From Endomychus coccineus (lineage: Eukaryota; Arthropoda; Insecta; Coleoptera; Endomychidae), in NCBI GenBank assembly GCA_958510875.1, contig OY294067.1, positions 61,516,039 to 61,580,038 of the forward strand: a stretch of DNA of 64,000 bases, written 5' to 3'. The position numbers and the translations under genes are program-made. Shown piece after piece: positions 34,641-45,306 of this stretch. The notes below the pieces were generated by a model, which was given only the letters and a program-made list of their open reading frames with translations, did not search any database and was not told the DNA's origin. The stretch's first letter is position 1, and the number at the start of each line of letters is the position of its first letter.

Positions 34641-35665
34641 GTCCAGTCGCTCTGTAATTTTTGACGGTTTTTTTTTTGGGGAGTGTTATTTTAGAGTGGT
34701 TTCTTATGTTTTTTGGGTCGCTGATCACGAATTTGAGGGTAAAATGTGTATTGGATCGATGCGCTCTAAGTTATGAGCATTTTTTATGGCCAAAAAAGCC
34801 ATTTTATGCGAATTTTCGGTTTAACGTGAAAAGTATGACATATATGAAAAAATACCTGTATGAAAATTATAGGTACCTATTATTAAAACTCGTCGAATAA
34901 GCCCAACTAGGAGTTTCTAACATATTTTGGGCTCACTTTGGACTCATTTTAGTCCTTTTTTTGAAAAAAACTAACAAAAAATCCTTTGACTTTATTTTTC
35001 AACTTAATTAATTGTAAATATCGATAAATTGTGCATTTCTGTATCTTTTTCATGTACTTCTCGATTTTTTTGAATATCTTATGAGGGGGCGCTACAATCG
35101 GCCATTTATAAAAAATCGTGAAATGGCGATAACTGATTGAATATTCAATTTATTGACTCGGAACGAAGAGCGTTCGGAAGATTTTAATATTTTTTACCTT
35201 GTTTTTCAAGCTTGCACATTTTTTTTCTAATGCGGCAATTTGGCGCTAGGTCAAAGTTTTTTAACCTCAAAAGAATCGATAAATTTCGAAGTTGAATTTT
35301 ATGAAATGAATTGAAATTTTCACAGCTAGAAGAAATCCCTATGATCCAACTTTTGAGCTCAACCCCAACTCGATTGGTCGAAATTCGGCTGAGATATTGG
35401 AGTAGACGTGTTGTGGTCCACCCTGAGCCCAAATTTCTGGTTTTGGAAAATAAACTTGAATTTTCCAAAAGAAAACAAATAAAAATATTTAATGCTAAAA
35501 ATGCTTATTCCTACTTATTTTTTTGACAATTTGGCTACGATTTCAATAAAAAAATGTTATTCATTTATTTTCACATGAAACAATATTTTACCTTGAACTC
35601 GATCATTTACGGTTTATTCGTTTCAAAAACGTACGGAAAAATCAGCTTGCAGCTATGAAATACCA

Positions 35666-36424
35666 TATACCGGGTGTCCCAGTATACATGTTCCAATGGA
35701 TTATCTCGGTCATTTCAAAAGATAAAAATTAGAAAATTTTATGATCTCCAATTCGTTCAAGGAACCTTCAACTGAGAAAAACCAAAATTGAAAATCACTT
35801 CCGGTTTGACCGGAAGGGACTCTGACTTTTTTATTTCAAATAGCACTCTGTATATTTTTTTCAATTTTTTATTTCTACTCAAAATTATCTTTCCAACAAT
35901 GTATCACACTTTGTATTTTACATTTGATTTGATGAAGAAAACGACAATGGAAATTTCAAATTAAAAGAATTGCAGTAGGCTACGATATTTTGTGTAATCT
36001 TGATTTTGACTTCAATAATAATTGATAGTTCATGAACAATTTTGCATTCGAGATGAATAAGAGAACGTCAAATTTCAAGTTATTAGAATTGTAGTAGAAC
36101 TGGAAGAATTAATAATTTTTAAATGAAAACCTTAGTGTGCCATGGAAACATTTGAATACATTTGTTTGTAACTTTGATAGTGATACATCGTTGGAAAGAT
36201 AATTTTGGGTAGAAATCAAAAATTGTAAAAAAATATACAGGGTGCTATTTGAAATAAAAGAGTCAGAGTCACTTCCTGTCAAACCGGAAGTGACTTTAAA
36301 TTTTTGTTTCTCTCAGTTAAAGGTTCCTTGAACGAATTGGAGATCATAAAATTTTCAAATTCTTATCTTCTGAAATGACCGAGATAATCCATTGGAACAT
36401 GTATACTGGGAAACTCTGTATATC
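35666..36424. mobile_element. MITE with long terminal inverted repeats, copy 2
   Basis: It matches the element at 15341-16051 over its whole length, including the ACCGGGTGTCCCAGTATACA start, the CCGGTTTGACCGGAAG block and the reverse-complement second half. The right tip is mutated (CCCAGTTT... type instead of GGGTGT). It lies inside the giant inverted-repeat element, hence is younger than the arms or was carried with them. Confidence 0.85.
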
Positions 36425-36477
36425 GTGTATATTGCCAAGTACAGATTTGGATGGGCAACGAGAAAATTTAACCAACC

Positions 36478-36890
36478 CAATGGGGTTGGAAAGTTACTGA
36501 GAATGACCTTATGTCAATTCAAATAACAGCAGAAGCTGCTCCAGACGAATTTTTGAAAATTATTTTTTGCAATTTCAAACAAAAATGTACCGGAAGATGC
36601 ACTTGCAAGAAAGTTATTTTACCTTGCTCTACATTGTGCAAATACTGCGAAGGTGAAGATTGCGCGAATTGTCGCGAGAAAGTAATCATCTTATTCGATC
36701 AATACGAAACGATTTTGATGATGTTGATGAAGAAATTTCTAATAAAGATTCTTCAGATGTTTGCGAAATAGTTTCTGATGATATTGATAATGATCATGAA
36801 CCGTCCATTGAGATGCGCGGCGACAGTGACGAAGATGATATAATAAACACTACTTCTGATTGCACAATAGATAGTGAAGATGCTTTGTGA
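36478..36890 (+). pseudogene. TSO1/tesmin-like CXC-domain protein C-terminus, frameshifted
   Basis: The frame starting upstream of the ATG at 36511 reads QWGWKVTENDLMSIQI, then APDEFLKIIFCNFKQKCTG, and then cysteines spaced C-x5-C-x3-C-x-C-x6-C-x3-C-x2-C-x4-C-x2-C. This fits the TSO1/tesmin CXC zinc-binding pattern except that the second cysteine is Phe. At about 36675-36700 the natural continuation moves to another frame, giving NDFDDVDEEISNKDSSD and a strongly acidic tail that stops at 36888-36890. AATAAA follows at about 36970. The upstream stop at about 36468 and the missing rest show a truncated copy. In insects such tails also occur in repeat-borne proteins, so it may be the element's own gene or a captured host exon. 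It is placed between the two arms. Confidence 0.6.
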
Positions 36891-37373
36891 CAGCCCAAAA
36901 AAGTGCCTATAGAAAGGCGAAGAAAATGAGGGCTTAATTATATCATGTTTGAAATTCCCATTGTTGATAAATAAAAGACATATTTTAAGAATCTCTTCGA
37001 GTTTTATTTGTATAAATTACACTTATTGGAATAAAATGTCTTTGTGTATGTGTAAATGATTAATTATTAATTAGTTTGAAATAGATCATAAGTTATATTC
37101 TTATGAAGTTGTAAAGAAGTTTGTTTTCATGTAATAAAAAAATAATAAATGGTAAAAAAAAGCTTTTTAGATTTATTTTCAAAAATTAAGAAAAACGCGC
37201 TTGTGCGCGCACACACGTGCACATACATGAACAAAGATACATACACACTTTCGTACACTAACAAACATACGTATTAACTCAAAAAACATTTTTATAATAA
37301 GGAAAATGTACCTATTAATTCATCAAAAACATTCAAATTTTTGCGAAATAAATTCATAAATTTCGCGCTTTCT
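36891..37373. other. Centre of the giant element, 3' side
   Basis: AT-rich sequence with a polyadenylation-type AATAAA at about 36970 and an alternating purine-pyrimidine run (CGCGCTTGTGCGCGCACACA) at 37195-37215 that could form Z-DNA. No frame. Confidence 0.4.
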
Positions 37374-38097
37374 TTCAAGGTAAAATATTGTTTCATGTGA
37401 AAATAAATGAATAACATTTTTTTATTCAGATCGCCAAATTGTCAAAAAAATAAGTAGGAATACGCATTTTTAGCATTAAAAATTTTTAATGGTTTTCTTT
37501 TGGAAAATTCAAGTTTTTTTCCAAAAACCCAAAATTTGGGCTCAGGGTGGACCTCAACACGTCTATTTCAATATTTCAGCCGAATTCCGACCAATTGAGT
37601 TCGGGTTGAGCTCAAAAGTTGGATCATAGAAACTTCTTCTAGCTGTGGAAATTTCAATTCATTTCATAGAATTTAACCTCGAAATTTATCGATTTTTTTG
37701 AGGTTGAAAAACTTTGACCTGGCGCCAAATTGCCGCATTTGAAAAAAAATTTGCAAGCTTGGAAAACAAGGTGAAAAATATCCAAATATTACGAATGCTT
37801 TTTGTTTCGAGTCAATAAATTGAAATCTTAATTAGTTATCGCCATTTTACGATATTTTATAAATGGTCGACTGTAGCGCCCCCTCATAAGATATTCAGAA
37901 AAATCGAGAAGTGAATCAAAACAAATACAAAAATGCACAATTTCTTGCCATTTTCAATTCATTAGATTGAAAAATAAAGTCAGAGGACATTTTTTTATTT
38001 TTTTCAGAAAACGGACTAAAATGGATCCAAATATCTTAGAAACTTCTGGTTAGGCTCATTCGACGCATTTTGATAATACCTATAATTTTTATACAGG

Positions 38098-38558
38098 TGT
38101 AGTATAGGAATCTTCCATCCCTATACGAGTTTACCTAGAATCCTCGAATAGACCTTAATTATATTAATTATTATGTAAGTATATGTTTAGATCTCGGATC
38201 TGGGTTGCCAAGCAATATGTTACATAACGGCTAACCTAGATACCTTGCATCGTAGATTAGTTTAGTAGAACATTAAACAATAAACAGTGACATAATATGT
38301 ATATATAGTAATGTGAAGCATATCAGTACATATAGTAGTATACAGTATATTCATTGTCCACGCATCTGACAGTATAGTCAATGTACCTGCCTAAGTAGAA
38401 ATTTCTGAGAGTAAGGCATTAAGCCATAATGGCGCCGAGCTCTACCTTAAGTAAAGTGACTCTTTTTTATACGTGATGTGTTTCCTTCCCCTATACCTCT
38501 ACCAGGACCACGGGACAGTTTAGGGCAAACCGCCCAACCAAAGAGCTGATCCCCCACA
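38098..38558. mobile_element. Solo LTR with 4-bp target-site duplication
   Basis: The insertion starts TGTAGTATAGG and ends CCCCCACA, so it has TG...CA ends, and is flanked on both sides by CAGG (38094-38097 and 38559-38562). The opposite arm of the host inverted repeat preserves the empty site as a continuous TACAGGTA, which proves insertion. An ATATATAGTA stretch and AATAAACAG near 38280-38310 may be promoter and polyadenylation signals. A 4-bp duplication suits Gypsy-type integrases. No internal retroviral-type genes are present, as expected after recombination between LTRs. Confidence 0.8.
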
Positions 38559-38809
38559 CAGGTACTTTTTTCATATATGTCATACTTTCCATGTTAAACT
38601 GAAAATACGCAAAAAATGGCTTTTTTGGCGATAAGAAATGCTCATAACTTGAAGCGCATTGATTCAATACACATTTGACCCTCAGATTCGTGATCAGCGA
38701 CCCAAAAAACATGCGAAACCACTCTAAAATACCACTCCCCAAGAAAAAACCGTTTTTGGCCATTTTTCACGACAGAGCGACTGGACTATATAACGAGTTA
38801 AAATGTTAT

Positions 38810-40080
38810 TTCTAGTTTGAAACATATGGCATAGCATTTTGAATACGACTCTCAATTGATTTTGTAAATCCCGAAATTGTCGAAATCCGAAACTTTATCA
38901 AAGATGTTGCCTAAACGGGGATTTAACTTGTCCTTACATCTATAAACTGGTTGTGTTGCAAATTTAGAATAGAAGCTATGGAATTTATTAATTACTGAAG
39001 AATGATAAGTGAAACTTGAAGTATTTGGAGGTAATGACTCTAATTAGGCTAGTTGGCTACGTTCCAATTTCCTATTTTGTTTAGAAACTAAATTATTGAT
39101 CGAAGATCTGTGACAACCATTGTCCAGCCCAATCTTCTGAATATTCTCAACTTCATTGTTATAATTTTGCTAACTCAAAGGGACGTTCAATAATCAATGA
39201 GCTAGACTATTAAACGGAGCTATGTTCATCTGAATGGTGTAACTGAATCCGCCGGGGTATAACTATTTGGTTGAGTGGGTTTTCTATATATCATGTCGAA
39301 ATCCAAGTGATTACCATCTTTTATAATGTTAATTTCAAGGAAAGCAAACTGATTCTCTATTTCTATCACGACAGTGGATCTCAGTGAATCACATTGGATA
39401 TTGAGCGTGTTCAAAAAGTCATGTAAATCAAACTCTTTACTTCTAATGGCGAAAATGTCGTCAACATATCTATACCAAACTTTCGGAAACTGATTCTATT
39501 CTGATTTTAAGAAGGTTTCAAGTTCACTTAGTAAATGGTGGACAAAAAAAGAGAGAGTGGATTGGTTATTACACATCCGCTTGTTTATTTATAGTAATTT
39601 CTGGTGGAAGGGAAATAATTTTGCTCCATACATAAAGATGTAAGGATCACGTGCAGTTTCTAGTATTAGGGATATTAATATTTGAAAACAATTTCTTAGG
39701 ATGCTTATCAACTCAGGGATTGGAGTATTTGTCAATAGTGAAGCATCGGAAGAAACGAGAGTATCAAGTTTGAAATCTTTCAATTTCATAATGAGTTCCA
39801 AAGAATTTTTCACAGACAAACTTGGTGCGGCTTGGAAGTTGCTGAATTCCTTCACTAACCACTTTGCTATGTTACAACGTACGACAATTGATGTTTGGAA
39901 TGATTGGTCTCATCATGGAATTACCCGGCTTATGAATCTTAGCTAAGCAATACAGTTTAGAAATATTAGGGTTTGTAAGTCTCAGTTTGTATTTTAAATT
40001 ATCGGAGATTACAGCTGTACACGATTTTAACGCATATTGATATGGTGAATTCAAACTATTCTGAAGTACATCATGATGTA
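38810..40080 (-). pseudogene. Penelope-like element, RT to GIY
   Basis: On the minus strand, from 40060 down: SCTAVISDNLKYKLRL and LYCLAKIHKPGNS (39930-40020), then APSLSVKNSLELIMKL and TLVSSDASLLTNTPI (about 39690-39830). WYRYVDDIFAI follows with YVDD at 39458-39469, then FLNTLNIQCDSLRST, FAFLEINIIKD and DMIYRKPTQPNSY (39260-39420). Past a frameshift come NIAPFNSLAH, and finally FDNFGIYKIN with GIY at 38858-38872, after which a stop cuts the nuclease. Frames change at about 39226, 39500 and 39860. The order is the standard PLE order. It is close to the plus-strand copy at 23050-24365. Confidence 0.85.
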
Positions 40081-40149
40081 ACTCTCCATTCTAACTCTGC
40101 ATCAATAGATGTCAATAGTGGTACCACTGTTTGCGAAACAAGTACTGAC

Positions 40150-40450
40150 TATGCTAATAAAATAAAAGTTATCACCCTTATCCACCAAAAATATAGTTGA
40201 AGTTCTAAGGAGCTTTCAGCTACCAAGTAGCCATCATCAGAGTGAACTAAATTAGAAAGCAGAATGTGCTTGCTTAGAAACTATTTAGGATTAGTAATGC
40301 GAATAATGGATCACCCTCAGCTGGAGATAAACTACTTTACCACGTATAACTTTCCATCCCTTCTGAATTACCTAGATATTTTCCCATAGTGTGTCTGTGT
40401 GTGTTTTGAAACTGATGATCTTCCTTTAGAAATGATGTAACCTGTTTTTA
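40150..40450 (-). repeat. PLE-type terminal unit with intact hammerhead-like core
   Basis: On the minus strand CTGATGA (40234-40240), hairpin GGCTAC-TTG-GTAGCT and GAAA (40214-40217) are all kept, making this the cleanest core of its family here. The outer block AAGGGTGATAACTTTTATT and the inner block CTCCAGCTGAGGGTGATCC, CATCATTTCTAAAGGAAG match the unit at 14.7-15.0 kb. It lies just upstream (element sense) of the PLE body at 38810-40080, the place expected of a PLE terminal repeat. Confidence 0.65.
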
Positions 40451-40739
40451 ACATACGTTTTTCAATAGTTCAATAGTTTAGTTTAATAACGACAATAGTT
40501 TAACAATAATTATCTTTAGATAAATATGAACAAAAACGAAGTTACGTATATCAGAAATAAGAATGATAAGTTGAGACAGTAATTCAAGTAATATTATGAT
40601 ATGATGATATAATAACCTACTAATTGTTAGCATTACTCTTTAATAATTTGTATTGTATATATGTTATTCACATGAAATACGTAATTATATATAACAATGT
40701 AATTTTGAAATCTAAGTTTTCTTTATTTATGAATTATTT
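40451..40739. other. Unassigned AT-rich sequence
   Basis: Nothing recognised. Confidence 0.4.
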
Positions 40740-41010
40740 AAATTTGAGAAACGAAACAAATGTGGTTAAGTCTCTCCCTCTCGGACTGTAGCTTATCTAA
40801 GACGCTTGTGGACTGCGATACGGCCAGCGGCCACTGTCGTGATGTGTGTAGACCTCTAAAATGGTTAGCTTGCGTCTTTGGTGGTGGACGCGTCTCCGCC
40901 GTGGGTGGTTTGGTTGGAAGGAGGGGTAGTGTCGTGAGCTTCGACTGTATTTTGCTGAATCCTACTGGTACTAATTGCCAGGTTACTTTCAATTGGCACT
41001 GTTAATTGAT
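40740..41010. other. GC-elevated island of unknown origin
   Basis: This stretch stands out from the AT-rich surroundings and is open in three frames: 40760-41005 plus, 40738-40992 minus and 40865-41119 minus. The minus frames are rich in Pro, Thr and Ser (TEAHDTTPPSNQTTHGG-like and LPTKPPTAETRPPPK). It has no recognisable domain. It could be a low-complexity host exon, an LTR or untranslated region. Confidence 0.35.
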
Positions 41011-41249
41011 AAAAACTATGTCTATGCTTGGATTCATATCTTATTCCTCTGTTGATTGATATTACTTGCTCATAACGCTCAGAAACAATTCTTAAAGAAT
41101 TTAATGAGCTTATTCTCATTTATTCACAAGTATATTGTATTTATTATTACGTTTCTTGTATTATTTCATATTGCTGTACAATCTTGCTCAAATAAGTTAT
41201 TATTATTATGATACCTATTATACATAGTATTGATAAAAGTGTATAGTCC

Positions 41250-41700
41250 GTTTCAGGGATGTAAGTTGTAAATTTTCGAAGCAGTGGAGTCTAGAAATGT
41301 TAGAGGGATGTTATTTTGTGCCTTAGGTATATTAATGAATCTGTTGTTATTGCTTCTGGTATAACATATATATGTGAGATTTGAATTTGAAAATTGCGCT
41401 TTCGGAATAGAAATATACAAGAATTATGAAAATAGAGTGATCGTAATTTAAATTGTTCCATTATTGAGTTGTTCTGTGATATTTCGTCCGTGTTTTTCAG
41501 AAGTTACTCTCAACATATAAGTCCTAAGCAACATTTAATTGCGCTAAAGAATTATCATATAAGCCACCTCAAACAATAATTCCATATCGGATTATAGATA
41601 GCATATTTAGCACTGATTGTCTGAAATTTAATATAGCGTACTTTAGAAATGGCAAATGAAACCAAACCATCAGAAAATTTTGCCTCGTGTGTATATATTT
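41250..41700 (-). pseudogene. Non-LTR retrotransposon, C-terminal end of RT (CR1/Jockey-like)
   Basis: The minus strand reads FAISKVRYI (about 41640-41665), then in another frame IIRYGIIVWGGLYDNSLAQ followed by LNVAQ (about 41525-41600). KLRSLYFHNSCIFLF (about 41405-41455) follows, then YTRSNNNRFINIPKAQNN and LDSTASKIYNLHP (41250-41360) up to a stop. YGIIVWGG..Y and the closing YN-L-P block identify the RT thumb end. There are two or more frameshifts. Not clearly the same copy as the RT relic at 31 kb. Confidence 0.75.
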
Positions 41701-42017
41701 CTCGGTTTATTTGAAGTTATCTGTGTGAAATTCGGCATTTCCAGATAGTTCACATAGTTAATAGTAAATTATTTCTCGTCATCCATAATGTTGGTGAAGT
41801 AGTGACGCCTTAGGCCCAGACGACAACCACCAGAAATTGTAGCCAACCGAGAGTTAGTGTATGTTAGACGTTCCTTCATACCTTTTTCAATTTTAAGATT
41901 GAACTGATCTTCACTTATTGTGAATTAATTGTTATATCACGAATGAACCCTTTACTGAATAGTACATTGTAAAAAAAATCCAAATTACTTTCTTCTTATA
42001 AAAATAAGAGAAAGCAT
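41701..42017. other. Unassigned
   Basis: This may contain earlier parts of the adjoining minus-strand RT, but no motif is identifiable. Confidence 0.35.
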
Positions 42018-42043
42018 GTTTCACCACACACTGGCTTCTTCAG
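42018..42043 (-). other. PLE-type hammerhead-like core, GCCA hairpin family
   Basis: On the minus strand CTGAAGA (42037-42043), hairpin GCCAGTGTGTGGT and GAAAC (42018-42022) are present without mutation. It lies about 100 bp downstream, in element sense, of the PLE body at 42100-43090, where a terminal repeat is expected. A decayed relative is at 9143-9168. Confidence 0.5.
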
Positions 42044-42099
42044 GTCAACAATAGTAGTTGAATTTACAACGGTGTTACTAGCCATTTATACATGAAGGG

Positions 42100-43090
42100 A
42101 AAATGAAAATGGCTGCTAAGGTATTAAAATCTAGTTATATGTTTGCGAGAGGTTCTTTATATAGAATGAGATTAAGAAGTGAAAAGTCTGAAAAATTTAC
42201 CTGATTATTGAGTGACAGATTACTGTGCTTATATTTATTGAGTTCTGTGTATTTTAAGCTATCTAAAAGTCTACCTTTTTTAGAACATGTACGTACGATT
42301 TCAAAATGTTGTTCAAATAGGTGACCTATCTCTAACAAATGTTTGAAATAATGAGAGTTAACTTTATTATCCCTAAAACTTCCAATACTCTACTAGAGAA
42401 AATGCTACCACTTTGATCTACATAAAAGCTTGGACAACATCCACAATTTAACTTATAGACTGCCGAGTTCACTACTTTTTGTGACTCATCTTCATTATTT
42501 TTCAGATATTAACCTGGTGTGTAAGAACTTCTGAAAGGAGTAGTTATATTCACATTGATTAATTTACGTTTTACATCATTTGAAATTTTCCCAAACTATG
42601 AAATGCTTCTATAATTTTCCGATTTACTGAGATTTGGAGACAAAATTTCTTTTTCTTAGCAATGTTATATCCCTCCTGCTTCAACATACCATTTATCAGA
42701 TTCTGGTTGAAATCAATGTTAATTGCTACCTTTTTTCATGATATTGAACTCCTTTAGAAAATTTTGGACTGACATTGGAATTGATACAGGTCTATCGACC
42801 TTACTATGATATGCTGCTAGTTTGTGACAAATTGGATGGTTAGAATAATTAATTATAGTGATATCTTCATGAGCAGGCTTGCGAAAAATTGAAAATTCAT
42901 CTCTACTATCCAGAAAATTAAACAGGACAGTTTTTAACCTATCGCAAGAAGTCATTCCGATGTGTTAAAAAATTGAGTTATTGAAAGAAAAATAATTTTG
43001 ACTAACACATACTGTCAAAGCTTCTAAAATATCACTCTCATTGAATCCCAGACATTTGTTAGAGTCACACCCATTTGATCACAATTTTGA
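42100..43090 (-). pseudogene. Penelope-like element with internal deletion of the RT palm
   Basis: Reading down the minus strand: LEALTVCVSQNYFSFNNS-type sequence (about 42975-43035), then at once LFNFLDSRDEFSIFRKP, HEDITIINYSNHPICHKLAA and RPVSIPMSV (42719-42955). The catalytic YVDD that should lie between them is deleted. AVYKLNCGCCPSFYVDQSG follows (about 42405-42465, GIY-YIG start with VDQ for VGQ), then LEIGHLFEQHFEIVRT with SKKGRLLDSLKYTELNKYKH (42215-42340), the end of the nuclease. Frameshifts separate the three open pieces. It is accompanied by a hammerhead-like core at 42018-42043. Confidence 0.85.
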
Positions 43091-43599
43091 AATCTTACAT
43101 GTGAATAAAAGTAGACTTTTAGAAATAAATATAAGCACATCATTATCTTTAACTCAATAATCAGCTAAATTCCTCATACAATCCGCTTCTCAATCTCTTT
43201 CCACATAAGCAGCGTGTCGCAATATAATTATCAGATTTTAATCCCTCTGTTTAAACAACCTGTATTCTTGTTATCCGTAAATTAACTGGAACAATCCGAA
43301 TTTACCATGCTTTCCCTTGGTCATTTCTCCTTATGTATGAATAGCTAGTAATACCAAGGTAAGTTTAACTAACATTGTTCACCTGAAGAATCCAGAATCT
43401 ACAAGTGAAACTAGTTTTGCCGCTTGGAGAATAGATAAATAGTGTGCGTGGCAAAGTTACTTTCCGGCAATCATTTATTGAATTTCACAAAATTATTTCA
43501 CATTCTATAAGATACTCTTCTCATTTGTGTGAAGATAATGAAATAAATTATCCATTTCATCAACTTTACACAACTGAATAATATTTAGCTTAATAATGT
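43091..43599. other. Unassigned AT-rich sequence
   Basis: Nothing recognised. Confidence 0.4.
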
Positions 43600-43710
43600 T
43601 AGTGAGAAAACGTTATTACAAAAACAACTTTTCCGTTTTTGGGAATCGAACTCTAGCCTACTGAGTGAGAGCCAACTATCCAAGATCGCCTATCCATACT
43701 TTTGGTTCAT
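43600..43710 (-). repeat. Possible tRNA-derived SINE or tRNA-like relic
   Basis: The minus strand contains TAGAGTTCGATTCCC (43646-43662), a good Pol III B-box (GGTTCGANTCC type), preceded at tRNA-like distance by GATAGGCGATCTTGGATAGT, a weak A-box-like stretch. I could not fold a full cloverleaf by eye and no A-rich tail is obvious. Confidence 0.35.
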
Positions 43711-43854
43711 CAGCGTTTTTTATAAACAGTTAAAGTACGGTGTAAATGTAAGTTTACCTTTATGTTGTTGTTGTCGAACGATTTTATTGAAATTTAGGTG
43801 AAAGCGGGTTTGAAATAACTTGAATTTACTGTAAAAGTTTTGGTTCTATCCAAT

Positions 43855-44290
43855 GTATCATCATCATCATCATCCATTGAGGGGAGAAGATTTAACCCCC
43901 GAATGCACTCAGGTCACTTAGATGGGCCCATTGTGCGCCCCGTGGTCAGAAACCTATTTCTAATCTAGCAGGTTTGCGGCTCGCCAGAAACCTAAAATAT
44001 TGCCAAAGCTGGCTTCCCTAAGTTCTTCAGGGAGTAGTTCTGATTCTCCGAAGTAACGGTGCCTGAGGGATGTCAATGTAGGGCATTCCAACAGGATGTG
44101 AGAGGCAGTTTCTTCCGCCTATCTGCATTGCCTACATATAGGACCATTCGCGATTCCCATAGTATGAAGGTGTTTGCTAAGACGATAGTGACCGGTTAGG
44201 ATTTCAGTCATCTCTCTTATGTCCCTTTAGTTTAGAGAAAGGAGTTTCTTTGAGAGCCTAAGACAGGATCTTCGATGTTGATAAAGTGTG
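43855..44290 (-). pseudogene. Non-LTR retrotransposon 3' end (R1/I-like, zinc region and tail)
   Basis: The minus strand reads LTGHYRLSKHLHTMGIANGP followed by ICRQC (about 44095-44205), AEETASHILLECPTL (about 44050-44095) and LRHRYFGESELLPEELREL (about 43990-44050). This is the CCHC-type block after the RNase H domain of R1/I-type elements. Downstream, the element ends in a GAT repeat (ATCATCATCATCATCATC on the plus strand, 43858-43875), a typical simple-repeat tail. The frame contains stops. The preceding 44379-44588 minus-strand frame (LKSFGKVLEQTFLHRILSF) may be an RT finger piece of the same or another element. Confidence 0.75.
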
Positions 44291-45306
44291 TTTGTCACAT
44301 GATTTTCCTGAAAAAGATTATTGCTGGTCACCAAACAGTATAAGATTTTTCATTAGAATTTGAATATGATAGAACTTTTCATTTTTTCTTAGTTATCGTG
44401 TAGACAAGAAATCCATGACTACCACCCAAATAGACAGACTGACAGATTTTTCCAGGGAAGCTCAAAATTCGATGAAGGAATGTTTGCTCTAGGACTTTTC
44501 CAAATGATTTCAGCTTGATTAAATACAATATGCTACTCGAACTTCGTTTGCGAAGAGTATAATAAGTATAACGGAATTCACCAGACACTCTGTTTTCTAG
44601 AAGTGATTCTGGTGTATGTATACTGTATTCTCGTTTTTAAGTATGAATCAAAATTCATCTGAACAAGTTCAAAAACATTTTTTCTATTTCTGAACATTGT
44701 TCCACAAATCTAGGTTATATTATTTTCAGATTTATAGGATGTCGACAGTAAGCGCATTATTCACCTCCATCACATCCCCGTATTGAACAGAAGCTTTCAA
44801 ATAGTACATGGATGTGCATTAATATCAAAGTGGTATTTTCCTCGAAATATGTGTATCGAATTTCAAGAAGGGTAGATTCAATGGATATCGAACAGGGAAG
44901 AACTAAAAGTATTCAATGTGGTTTTCAAATAGCATACATGCATCACCATTCTCTAGGATGCAAATTCAGAGTATTGCATAAACTGAATTTCAACACCTTC
45001 TCAGATGCAATCCTCCAGAGTTTTTTGTAAATTGATTCAACGTTAATCCCATGGGAAATGCGGCTTGTTTCTGACAATATACTGGTGACAGTGTTTCATC
45101 CTTTGATTTGCTAGCCATATTCCTACTTACCTATTTTTGGTTCATGTGAGGTATATGATAGTATGAAAATATTTATTTCGCAATAGTGGGAAGAGGATGA
45201 TAGTTTGTTAACTATACACGAAGTGTGAGTCATCTTTATTATCTATCAGTGAATTGTGATATATTCTTAGACTGCTATAGAATGAACCTAATCATTATTT
45301 TTGCAG
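44291..45306. other. Mostly unassigned; possible RT finger remnant
   Basis: The minus-strand frame at 44379-44588 has LKSFGKVLEQTFLHRILSF, which recalls the S..GKVLEK....R...F block of non-LTR RTs. That is weak evidence. The plus-strand frame at 44812-45030 has no recognisable features. Confidence 0.3.

Larger units (their letters stand above)
34641..38787. mobile_element. Giant inverted-repeat element (4.1 kb) with nested insertions
   Basis: The ends are GTCCAGTCGCTCTG on the left and its reverse complement CAGAGCGACTGGAC on the right, each next to TA. The left arm is 34641-35593 and the right arm 37374-38787. Matching blocks include TTTTTTGGGTCGCTGATCAC, CTTATGAGGGGGCGCTACA, ATGATCCAACTTTTGAGCTC, and AAATGTTATTCATTTATTTT at the inner edges. 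The right arm is longer because a 461-bp solo LTR sits in it (38098-38558). The centre holds a MITE (35666-36424) and a CXC-domain frame (36478-36890). The arms' short frames (34661, 35184, 35311, 38491) are non-coding by-products. No transposase is evident, so mobility in trans is likely. Confidence 0.85.

Noticed and set aside
34661..34900. Frames at 34661, 38491 and 50283 encoding similar FFGSLIT peptides
   Set aside because: The likeness comes from the shared GGGTCGCTGATCAC block in inverted-repeat arms; the frames differ in strand relative to the elements and are not maintained.
43600..43710. Functional tRNA gene
   Set aside because: Only a B-box-like stretch is convincing; no full cloverleaf could be drawn, so it was listed as a possible SINE or relic.
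44812..45030. 72-codon frame with His-His-His cluster as a metal-binding protein
   Set aside because: No domain context or splice evidence; expected by chance.
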